The notes under the pieces: generated by a model | What the model was told of the DNA's origin: nothing | The model's database searches: none | What the model saw: only the letters and a program-made list of their open reading frames with translations | In this document: piece by piece, positions 36,537 through 44,115 of the stretch | Position numbering within the stretch: the first letter of the stretch is position 1 | How the letters are laid out: each line of letters opens with the position of its first letter | Assembly: GCA_964409775.1 (NCBI GenBank) | Contig: CAYPEI010000017.1 | Span: 19,224-83,223 of the forward strand | Length of the DNA stretch: 64,000 nucleotides | Reading direction: 5' to 3' | From: JAHBXL01 sp964409775 | GTDB lineage: Bacteria; Planctomycetota; Phycisphaerae; Phycisphaerales; UBA1924 | Translations under genes and position numbers: made by a program

Positions 36537-38324
36537 ATGTTGCCAATGTCTCAAACCATTGACTCGCTTGTTCTTCCGACGCACCTCCTCGCGCAGAGCG
36601 GGCTCTTCCTGGTGTCGATCTGGAAGCCGCTGCTGATGCTCATCCCGATCGCCGGCTGGGCGTGGGTGATCGCGAAGATCTACGACAAGCACGCGGCGCA
36701 GTTCTTCCTGCCGCGACGGAACTGGAACCTCCTGCACATGGGGATGGGCGTGCTCGCCCTCGTGGCGGGGCTGGGTCTGGGCCTGGTGATCGGTGCCAAC
36801 GAGGGCGCGTTCTGGGCGGGCTTCGCGGCGGTGCTGCTGATCCTCGTGGCGGACATCGTGATCTATGCGATAGTTGCGAACAAGGACGAGCGGGTTCCCG
36901 ACAAGTTCAAGATCCGCTTCAACCTCGCGACGATCATGGGCGAGCGTCCCAAGAAGGTGGACACCAAGGGTCAGGCCAAGGTCGCGCTGGCGATTCGCGG
37001 CATGGACGAAAAGGGCAAGTACACCGTCACCGTCACGCCGCCGCAGGCCGAAACGCCCGAGTTCGAGGTGCGCACCGCGGCCGAGCAGGTGTGGATCGCC
37101 GCCGGCATCGCCCGCGCGAGCCAGTTCGACATCGGCCCCACCGGCAAGGACGGACAGTACAGCGTGTCATACCTCGTCGACGGCCTGCGTCAGAACGCCG
37201 AGACGATGCCCGCGGCCAATGCGGCCCGCATCATGGACTTCTGGAAGGCCGCGGCGAGGCTGGATGTCGCCGACCGCCGCCGCAAGCAGACCGGCAGCCT
37301 GCAGGTCGAGCAGGGCTCGATGAAGCGAGTGGCGCGGGTGACGAGCATCGGTGCGCAGGGCGGCATGAGGCTGACGGTGCTGTTCGACCCCGAGCAGTCC
37401 GTGCAGCGCAAGCCCGAGGATCTCGGCCTGCTGGATGTGCAACTGGCCGAACTCAAGGCGATCGTCGCGGACGGCAAGGGTGTCGTGCTGCTCGCCGCAC
37501 CGCTGGATGGCGGTCGCACCACGACTCTGTACACCGTGACGCGGATGCACGATGCGTACACGACGAACGTGCAGACCTGCGAGATCGATCCGCAATCGGC
37601 GCTTGAGGGCGTCCGCACGAACGCCTGGGACCCGCAAAAGCCCGGGGCGGAGGGCGCGGCGGGCGCCGAGTTCAGCACGACGGTGCGCTCGATCCTCCGG
37701 CGCGACCCGGACGTGGTGTCGCTGGGCGAACTGCCCGACGCCAACACCGCCAAGGAAGTCGCCAAGGCGGATCACGAGCGAACGCGCGTGTACGTCTCGA
37801 TGCGGGCAAACGATGCCCTCACGGCGATCCAGATGTACGTGAAGGCCGTGGGCGACACCAAACTCGCTTCGGACTCTCTGCACGGAGTCGTCGCGCAGCG
37901 CCTGGTCCGCAAACTCTGCAGCAACTGCCGCGTGGCCTATCCGCCCACGCCGGACATGCTGAAGAAGATGGGCATCCCCGAGGGCAAGGTGCAGCAGTTG
38001 TACCGCAAGGGCGGGCAGGTGCTGATCAAGAACCGCCCGGAGACGTGCCCGGTGTGCAACGGCGGCGGGTACTTTGGCCAGGAGGGCCTGTTCGAGGTGT
38101 ACTCGATCGGCCCCGAGGAGCGCTCGCTCATCGCGCAGGCCAACTTCCAGGGCTTGCGAGCCGCCCTGCGGAAGCGTCAGTTGCCCAGCATCCAGCAGGT
38201 CGGCCTGCGGAAGGCCGTCGACGGCGCGACGAGTGTCGAGGAAGTGATGCGGGTGACGGCGGAGGGCGCCAAGCCCGAGGCCGGGGCCACGGCGGCGCCA
38301 GCCGCGGCGGCAACGACGACCTGA
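36537..38324 (+). CDS. Membrane-anchored GspE/PilB-like protein with degenerate ATPase motifs
   Basis: 595 aa. Three predicted TM helices occupy about residues 22-115 (e.g. MGVLALVAGLGLGLVIG). The rest follows a type II secretion/type IV pilus ATPase: an N2-like region, then the nucleotide site. Walker A is broken: APLDGGRTTTLY (about 321-332) replaces GPTGSGKSTTLY, with Lys changed to Arg. The Walker B region is DPDVVSLGELPD instead of DPDxxxxGExRD, and HTNDA is RANDA. The zinc module is kept (CSNC about 461, CPVC about 504) with GYFGQEGLFEV. It is probably an inactive structural relative. No pilus or secretion genes are nearby. A start at 36546 is equally possible. Confidence 0.7.
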   Translation: MLPMSQTIDSLVLPTHLLAQSGLFLVSIWKPLLMLIPIAGWAWVIAKIYDKHAAQFFLPRRNWNLLHMGMGVLALVAGLGLGLVIGANEGAFWAGFAAVLLILVADIVIYAIVANKDERVPDKFKIRFNLATIMGERPKKVDTKGQAKVALAIRGMDEKGKYTVTVTPPQAETPEFEVRTAAEQVWIAAGIARASQFDIGPTGKDGQYSVSYLVDGLRQNAETMPAANAARIMDFWKAAARLDVADRRRKQTGSLQVEQGSMKRVARVTSIGAQGGMRLTVLFDPEQSVQRKPEDLGLLDVQLAELKAIVADGKGVVLLAAPLDGGRTTTLYTVTRMHDAYTTNVQTCEIDPQSALEGVRTNAWDPQKPGAEGAAGAEFSTTVRSILRRDPDVVSLGELPDANTAKEVAKADHERTRVYVSMRANDALTAIQMYVKAVGDTKLASDSLHGVVAQRLVRKLCSNCRVAYPPTPDMLKKMGIPEGKVQQLYRKGGQVLIKNRPETCPVCNGGGYFGQEGLFEVYSIGPEERSLIAQANFQGLRAALRKRQLPSIQQVGLRKAVDGATSVEEVMRVTAEGAKPEAGATAAPAAAATTT

Positions 38325-38400
38325 TGGTCGGACGATCGAGTTGCATCGGCGGCCCCCGGGCCGGAGTCATCGGAACAGCAATCAGTCAGGCAGGGCACTC

Positions 38401-40179
38401 ATGATTCATCTTGTCGTCATCGCGATCATCGGCGTCATCGCCTACATCTGGGCGTCGCGGGGGTTCTTCTCCGCGTTCCTGCACATGGTGTGCGTCATCG
38501 TGGCCGGGTCGATCGCGTTTGCGATCTGGGAGCCGATCAGCCTGCTCATCATGGGCATGGACGATTCGGGCAGCGGCTGGCTGACCGATCTTTCCTGGAC
38601 TCTGGGCCTGATCGTTCCGTTCGCGCTTATCCTGGCGATCCTCCGTCTTTCGCTCGACAAACTCATCCCCTTCAACGTGGACCTTGAGGGCGTGACCAAC
38701 CTTGTCGGCGGCGGGCTGTGCGGCCTTGTCTCCGGCGTGCTGTCCGCGGGAATCCTGCTCATCAGCGCGTCCTATCTGCGGATCGGAACCGAGTTGATGG
38801 GGTACAACGCGATGGGCTTTGAGAGCAACGGGTCGATGGTCCGGCGCGAGGCCGTGATCCCGCCGGCCGACCGCATCGCCGCGGCGGTGTTCTCGCGACT
38901 CTCGAACACCACGTTCCGCACGCTCTCGGGCGATTCGCTGGCCCGCTGGCGGCCGGAACTGGCCGATGCGGGCCACATGCTTCGCGTCACGTTCCCGTCG
39001 CCCGACGGCGGCGGCCGGCAGTCGGTCAAGCCGCAGGCGGTGGAGGTTCTGAACCGGTACTCCTATGCCCCGAAGGATCCCAAGGACCTCACCCGCGACA
39101 CGTTCGACCCGGAGCGGAACCAGAGTTACATGTACCTCGACGGGAGCACGCTCAGCCCGGGCCAGACGACCATCGAGGGCTTCGTCGTCAAGTTCAAGGC
39201 CAAGGCGAAGGAGCGGAACGGCCGCATCGTCGTGGGCAACAGCCAGGTTCGCCTGATCGCCGAGCCGAACGACGGCGGACCATCAATGAGCATCGCGCCA
39301 CTCGCGGTGATCTCGCAGGCATCGGGCGACAAGCCGGCGCTGGGCCGCTGGCGATTCGACAGCCAGGCGGTCTACATCGCGTCCGTCGGCGGTCAGGACG
39401 ACGCGCCGATGGTGTTCGAGTTCCCCGTCCCCAAGACGCATCGGCCGATCGGTGTTGAGGTCAAGGGCATCCGCTTCGACGTCTCGCAGATGAAGCCGTT
39501 CGCGACGTTCGACTCGATGAGCGCCCGCGACAACGCCATCCGCAGCCGGGCGATCGCGCAGACGACCCAGACCAGCAATCTCGACGCTTCCCGGGCCGTG
39601 ACCTACAAGATCGATACCACGAACTCCGAGTCCTTCATCCGCGCCAACGACTCGATCTTCGCGGGCGTCGTCATCCAGAAGGACGACATCGGCGGCCTGG
39701 AGGTCATCACCGAGGGCCTGAACAACTTCATCAACGGCGGGTCGCACAAGTTCGCCAACAACGTCCTGTCCAAGAACATCGGCGTGGACCGCAAACTCCA
39801 GGTCCGTCGCTTCGCGGCCACCGAGGACACCCAGGTGGTCCAGGTGACGTTCGACGGCGGCAACGATCAGTTCGGAAGGCTGTCCTCCGCCGCGGCGGAC
39901 ATCGACACGAAGCAGCCCCCGATGCTGCTCGATCAGAACGGCACGCCGTACACGCCGGTGGGGTACATGTACCGCGACATGTCCGAGACGTGGATCCGTT
40001 TCACGCCGCAATCGCCGATCTCTTCGATCGATGAACTGCCCTCCCTGTCCCGCTCCAGTCCGGAGCGCAAACTCGTCCTGATCTACCGCGTGAGCAAGAA
40101 CGTCAAGGTCGAGAAGTTCGTGGTCGGCGAACGCGTCCTGGCGACCTTCAAGCCGCCGCTCGAGACCACCAACCGCTGA
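38401..40179 (+). CDS. CvpA-like membrane protein with long C-terminal region
   Basis: 592 aa. Residues 1-130 contain four hydrophobic helices with a CvpA/colicin V production-like pattern (VVIAIIGVIAYIWASRGFFSAF, then VPFALILAILRLSLDKLIPF and GGGLCGLVSGVLSAGILL). The remaining 450 residues are hydrophilic, with many beta-strands and no recognised domain; whether they are outside or inside the cell is not clear. It follows the GspE-like gene by 76 bp on the same strand, and a strong terminator follows it, so the two form a likely two-gene unit. CvpA proteins are linked to envelope integrity. The start is MIHLVVIAII, not the upstream ATG at 38341. Confidence 0.65.
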   Translation: MIHLVVIAIIGVIAYIWASRGFFSAFLHMVCVIVAGSIAFAIWEPISLLIMGMDDSGSGWLTDLSWTLGLIVPFALILAILRLSLDKLIPFNVDLEGVTNLVGGGLCGLVSGVLSAGILLISASYLRIGTELMGYNAMGFESNGSMVRREAVIPPADRIAAAVFSRLSNTTFRTLSGDSLARWRPELADAGHMLRVTFPSPDGGGRQSVKPQAVEVLNRYSYAPKDPKDLTRDTFDPERNQSYMYLDGSTLSPGQTTIEGFVVKFKAKAKERNGRIVVGNSQVRLIAEPNDGGPSMSIAPLAVISQASGDKPALGRWRFDSQAVYIASVGGQDDAPMVFEFPVPKTHRPIGVEVKGIRFDVSQMKPFATFDSMSARDNAIRSRAIAQTTQTSNLDASRAVTYKIDTTNSESFIRANDSIFAGVVIQKDDIGGLEVITEGLNNFINGGSHKFANNVLSKNIGVDRKLQVRRFAATEDTQVVQVTFDGGNDQFGRLSSAAADIDTKQPPMLLDQNGTPYTPVGYMYRDMSETWIRFTPQSPISSIDELPSLSRSSPERKLVLIYRVSKNVKVEKFVVGERVLATFKPPLETTNR

Positions 40180-40212
40180 GCCCGGCTGATCCGGGAGCAC
40201 AACCAAACAACG

Positions 40213-40239
40213 AGGCCCGGGCACTGCCCGGGCCTTTTT
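40213..40239. terminator. Bidirectional terminator
   Basis: A perfect 10-bp stem AGGCCCGGGC/GCCCGGGCCT with a 3-base loop is followed by T5 on the plus strand and flanked by A-rich sequence. It serves the CvpA-like gene and lies 35 bases beyond the convergent gene's stop at 40274. Confidence 0.9.
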
Positions 40240-40273
40240 CGTTGAGTCGATGAACCTCGGCGACGTGCGCCTC

Positions 40274-41416
40274 CTACTTCCGCTTGAGCACATCGGCCAT
40301 CTGGACCGCGATCGGATCAGCGAGACCGGCAGCCCGCGCACGCTCAACGATCCGCAACGCGACATCCTCGCGCCCTTCGCACTGCATCAGCGCCGCGACC
40401 AGCAGCCACGCCGAGCCGCTGTTGACGCGGTTGGCGTAGGTCACGGCGGCGTTGAGCCGTCGGCGCAGGCCCGCGGCATCGCCGAACAGTGCAGGATCGA
40501 TCGGCGTGCGGGCCAGCCGAGGCTGCTTCTCATAGGCCATCGCCAGCACCGCAACCGCCTCATCGAACCGCTTCTGGTCCAGCAGCGCCACCGCCAGCGA
40601 CCGCATCACCGGGGCGTCATCGGGAACGGCATCAAGGTATCTGCGATAGGCGTCAATCGCGCCCTTGGAATCGCCATACATCAGCATGGCGTCGGCCTTC
40701 TCGAGCGGCGTCGGCTCGCGCGCCGGCTGGGCCTGCTGCTGGGCCGTCTGGGCGTTGTACGCCGCGGCATAGACGGCCGCGGGGCTGACGCCGGTCAGCA
40801 CGTACGGGTCGACCGGTCCATAGACCAGCGGCGTAGAGTAGCCGTACGAATAGTTCGTCCACGGATACCACCACCGGCCGTAATACCCGCCGTAGCCGTA
40901 GTAGTCGTCGTAGCGGTACGTCGGATACGTCCATGGCCTCCACCACGGCGAATACGTGTACCCCGAGCCGAGGTGGAACCGGAGATTCCAGTGGTCGCCG
41001 CGGGCGTGGCCGTCGATCACCACGCCGGTGCTGTCCGTGATCTGGGGGGGGCGGGCGACGTAGCCGGGTCCGACGTGGATGGGTTGTCCGTCAAGGTCCG
41101 GACGGGCCGTGGGAATCTGGACCGGGTATCGAGGCCTCGGACCGGGTCCGGGTCGATAGACCGGCGGCGCGGGAGGCAGAAGTGTTCCTGTGCGATTGAG
41201 CAGCGAGCCGCCCCGAGAAACACCCGTCGCCGGCGGAATCTCGGCGCGAACCCCGCCCAGTCCTGAGATGCGAGGGGCCATCGGTGCTCGCACACCGCCG
41301 AGAGAACCGCCCCCCGGCGCTCCAGCGTCGGAGTTCTGTCCAAGCGCGGCGGTTCCACCGGCCAGCGTAACCAGCGCAGCCGCGGCGATATTCACAATCC
41401 TGGACGTGTGGTTCAT
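40274..41416 (-). CDS. Secreted TPR-like protein with aromatic low-complexity segment
   Basis: 380 aa from an ATG with a GGAGGAAGG site. A signal peptide (VNIAAAALVTLAGGTAALGQ) is followed by Gly/Pro-rich sequence, then a Tyr/Trp/Gly-rich stretch (YYGYGGYYGRWWYPW, about residues 185-200). The C-terminal 140 residues are helical and TPR-like: EKADAMLMYGDSKGAIDAYRRYL, then RSLAVALLDQKRFDEAVAVL. TPR repeats bind partner proteins. The aromatic segment resembles those of structural envelope proteins in planctomycetes. Function unknown. Confidence 0.6.
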   Translation of the reverse strand: MNHTSRIVNIAAAALVTLAGGTAALGQNSDAGAPGGGSLGGVRAPMAPRISGLGGVRAEIPPATGVSRGGSLLNRTGTLLPPAPPVYRPGPGPRPRYPVQIPTARPDLDGQPIHVGPGYVARPPQITDSTGVVIDGHARGDHWNLRFHLGSGYTYSPWWRPWTYPTYRYDDYYGYGGYYGRWWYPWTNYSYGYSTPLVYGPVDPYVLTGVSPAAVYAAAYNAQTAQQQAQPAREPTPLEKADAMLMYGDSKGAIDAYRRYLDAVPDDAPVMRSLAVALLDQKRFDEAVAVLAMAYEKQPRLARTPIDPALFGDAAGLRRRLNAAVTYANRVNSGSAWLLVAALMQCEGREDVALRIVERARAAGLADPIAVQMADVLKRK

Positions 41417-41570
41417 GCGTTCGCACCTTCCTCCCCCGCACCGGTGCATCGGCCGGCAGCCCATCGAGCCTCCGTCCAGCATGAATGGTACCGGCTCCAA
41501 CACCATCGGTTCGGAGAACGGTGGCCAACAGTTCCCGGACTTTGCCCTCACGCCGCCTCCCCCGGCTGGG

Positions 41571-41576
41571 TACGCT
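41571..41576 (+). promoter_or_regulatory. Putative -10 element (TACGCT) of the lipoprotein-like gene
   Basis: TACGCT ends 6 bases before the ATG at 41583. No Shine-Dalgarno is present. Same leaderless-type arrangement as at dnaX and others. Confidence 0.45.
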
Positions 41577-41582
41577 GGTGCC

Positions 41583-42251
41583 ATGGTTCCGAGCGTCCGA
41601 CTTTCCGGGTTTGTGCGTGGCTTTGTGCCGGCGGTGGCCGCGGCGTGTGTCGGCTGTGCCGGGATGGATGTTCGGCGGCCTTCTGGTCCGCTGGTCACCC
41701 GATCTGCCGATGGCACCAAGCAACTCGCCCCCGCGTTCAGCACGGCGGTCTACGAGTCGTCAAACGTTGCCGCGGCAGAGATTTATCTGACCGATCTGCC
41801 GATCGATCGATTGACGGACCCTCGGGACACTCTCTCCGGGCTGTCCGGCTCGATCGTGCAGGTCAGGCTGTTTCTGATTCCGAAGGCGGGCAACACGCCC
41901 ATCAGTGACACATCGTGCAACGTGACGATCCGGCAGTTGGTGCTGGGTTCGGCGTCGGCTGATGCGATTCCTGAGGTCGGTATCTATGGCGGTGGCGGAT
42001 TCCTGTTTCCCAGCGGCGAACCCGGGAGCAAGAGCATCTCCGGCACCATCGTCGGGGCCACGCTGCGGCCGATGGCGTGGTCGGGCGGGTTCATCGACCG
42101 GCTCGGGGCGTCGGAGATGTCCGGCGGCTTCAGCGCCCGGCAGGATGCCCAGGCGGCGCGGGCCTTGAACGCGCGGATGCAGCGGCTGTTTGCCTGCGCG
42201 GAGATCAAGCCGGCCGTTCAGAGCACCAGCATCGCATCGCCGAACGAGTAG
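41583..42251 (+). CDS. Probable lipoprotein, function unknown
   Basis: 222 aa. The N-terminus MVPSVRLSGFVRGFVPAVAAACVGCAGMD has a basic region, a hydrophobic core and a lipobox-like VGC-A, suggesting lipidation at the second Cys. The body has LVTRSADGTKQLAPAFSTAVYESSNVA, then EIYLTDLPIDRLTD and beta-rich sequence, which I do not recognise. It is divergent from the TPR-like gene (166 bp between starts) and overlaps the convergent queA 3' end by 34 bp. Confidence 0.6.
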   Translation: MVPSVRLSGFVRGFVPAVAAACVGCAGMDVRRPSGPLVTRSADGTKQLAPAFSTAVYESSNVAAAEIYLTDLPIDRLTDPRDTLSGLSGSIVQVRLFLIPKAGNTPISDTSCNVTIRQLVLGSASADAIPEVGIYGGGGFLFPSGEPGSKSISGTIVGATLRPMAWSGGFIDRLGASEMSGGFSARQDAQAARALNARMQRLFACAEIKPAVQSTSIASPNE

Positions 42252-43378
42252 AAGCGATATCCGCGCGCGATCGCGTCCTGGTACAGCGACCGCAGTTCCG
42301 CGGCGCCGCCGGGGAGCATCGCGCTCACCATCGCCATCAGCGTGCTCCGCGGCAGGTGGAAGTTGGTCAGCAGCGAATTGACGTGCTTCCAGCGATAGCC
42401 GGGGGTGATCAGCAGCCGCGTCGTGCAGGTGCCGCGATGCTCCATCTCATCGAGGCTCGGGAACGACTCCAGTGTTCGGGCCGCGGTGGTTCCGACCGCG
42501 ACCACCCGATGACCCGATTCCCGTGTCTCCCGCACGAGTCGGGCGGTCTCCGGCGGCACCATGCACCACTCAGCGTGCATCGGGTGCTGCTCGATGAACT
42601 CCGCTTCCACCGGCTTGAATGTCCCGAGGCCGACGTGGAGGACCACATTGCCGATCCGGACGCCGAGCAGCCCGAGCCCTTCGAGCAGTTCCGGCGTGAA
42701 GTGCAGCCCAGCCGTCGGCGCGGCCACCGAGCCGTGCTCGGGTCTGGAGGCGGCATCAGCGGGTTCCGCGGCAAACACGGTTTGATACGCGGCGCGGTCG
42801 GCGGACTCCGCGATCAAGACCTCGTGACGCTTGCGCGCGGCGAGGATGTACGGAGGAAGTGGCGTCAGCCCGACTGCGGCGAGCCAGCCGGTGGGGGGGG
42901 AGCCGTTTGTTCCTTCGACACGCACAATCCAGCCCGAGTCGGCCGGGATCGGGCCGCCGGAACGATCCTCGGCGACCCCTTCGGCGCGGGCCTCCAGCAC
43001 CAGTCGGATCCCGCTTTCGTGGCCTGCGGGGTCCATCAGCACGATCTCCGCGCCAGGCTTGTGACGGCGCATCTTCAGCAGCACGCGGCAGCGGCATGCG
43101 CCGGACCGGTCCGCTTCGTCGCCGAGGTACAGCCCCTCAACCTTGCCACCCGTATCCGTGCGAACACCCATGAACCGCGCGGGCAGGACCCGCGTGCAGT
43201 TGCGCACCAGCAGATCGCCGTTTGACAGCAGGCCCGGAAGATCGGAGCAGTGGAGGTGCTCGACCCGGCCCGAAGCGCGATGCACCACCAGCAGCCGGGA
43301 GCTGTCCCGCGGCGAAGCTGGTGAGGTCGCGATCGCGGACTCGGGAAGTTCGTAGTCGAGGTCGGCGGTTCTCAGCAT
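42218..43378 (-). CDS. queA: tRNA preQ1(34) S-adenosylmethionine ribosyltransferase-isomerase
   Basis: 386 aa, starting at MLRTADLDYELPESAIA as in QueA proteins; the upstream extension of the frame is not family-like. Marks include RDSSRLLVVHR, DLLVRNCTRVLPARF, GSVAAPTAGLHFTPELL, VVLHVGLGTFKPV and VNSLLTNFHLPRSTLMAMVSA. QueA transfers the ribosyl part of SAM to preQ1 in position 34 of tRNA, the penultimate step to queuosine. No other queuosine gene is visible here. Tracts of eight G/C occur inside the frame. Confidence 0.95.
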   Translation of the reverse strand: MLRTADLDYELPESAIATSPASPRDSSRLLVVHRASGRVEHLHCSDLPGLLSNGDLLVRNCTRVLPARFMGVRTDTGGKVEGLYLGDEADRSGACRCRVLLKMRRHKPGAEIVLMDPAGHESGIRLVLEARAEGVAEDRSGGPIPADSGWIVRVEGTNGSPPTGWLAAVGLTPLPPYILAARKRHEVLIAESADRAAYQTVFAAEPADAASRPEHGSVAAPTAGLHFTPELLEGLGLLGVRIGNVVLHVGLGTFKPVEAEFIEQHPMHAEWCMVPPETARLVRETRESGHRVVAVGTTAARTLESFPSLDEMEHRGTCTTRLLITPGYRWKHVNSLLTNFHLPRSTLMAMVSAMLPGGAAELRSLYQDAIARGYRFYSFGDAMLVL

Positions 43379-43534
43379 GGAGTCTCGGGTCGGCAGTGAC
43401 ACAGAGGCCGTTGTGTGCGCGCGACGCGATGACTTTCTGCAACGCACCGCCGCAATGGAACCCCGGTTGGAGTCGCCGGGGGGAGGCATGTTATCGGGTC
43501 CGCACCGCGGCACGCGGTTCGAAGCACTACCCAT

Positions 43535-43966
43535 GTGGTTGGTCCGGTGCTTCATTCCGCGCACTGCACGCCGCTCCCGCTGCCCTCACCGGCGGCGCCG
43601 CAGCGGCACGTCGAACCGCCAGCCTACTCCGCGAGTTTGAGCGCTCAGAACAGTCGACGCGACGGCGGGCCGGTCCCGGACTTCGCGCCGCCGGTCCCCC
43701 CGGCGTTCGGCGTCTGGCTTTCCAGGGTGAATCGGGATGAAGTGCGGCTGGGCTCCGGCGAGCAACGACCGGTGACCTATCAGCCGCCGCCATACCGCCG
43801 GGCGGCAATGCCGCTCGCCTCCGGGCAATCGATCCCGCCGGCGCTACGGCTGGGGATTGCCCCCAGCGACGTGCGCCCGCTGGTCGCAAGCAGGGCCGAA
43901 CCAGTGCGGGCGTACCGCGTGATCGCGTCGATTCCCCGGGCTCTGACGCTGGACTTCTTGGCCTGA
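43535..43966 (+). CDS. Hypothetical proline-rich protein
   Basis: 143 codons from a GTG (an ATG two bases earlier is in another frame). The protein is rich in Pro, Arg and Ala (YQPPPYRRAAMPLASGQ, VPPAFGVWLSR) with no recognised domain, signal peptide or membrane helix. Third-position GC is high, as in neighbouring real genes, and it ends just before the EF-G-like promoter. An overlapping minus-strand frame exists, so coding status is uncertain. Confidence 0.35.
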   Translation: MVGPVLHSAHCTPLPLPSPAAPQRHVEPPAYSASLSAQNSRRDGGPVPDFAPPVPPAFGVWLSRVNRDEVRLGSGEQRPVTYQPPPYRRAAMPLASGQSIPPALRLGIAPSDVRPLVASRAEPVRAYRVIASIPRALTLDFLA

Positions 43967-43988
43967 GCAGCCCGTTCTGGCGGGAGGG

Positions 43989-44016
43989 TTTACGCGACCC
44001 CGGCATCCTGTACACT
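43989..44016 (+). promoter_or_regulatory. Predicted promoter of the EF-G-like gene
   Basis: TTTACG at 43989-43994 and TACACT at 44011-44016 are 16 bases apart, giving a leader of about 90 bases before the ATG at 44116. Confidence 0.4.
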
Positions 44017-44115
44017 GTGGCCACCCGGGTGCCAGCCGACTCTGGCTCCCGGACTGGTGCAACTACGCCCGTAGATCGGCGACCGACGCCGATCGCGGCA
44101 GGAGGTCGGCTCGCT

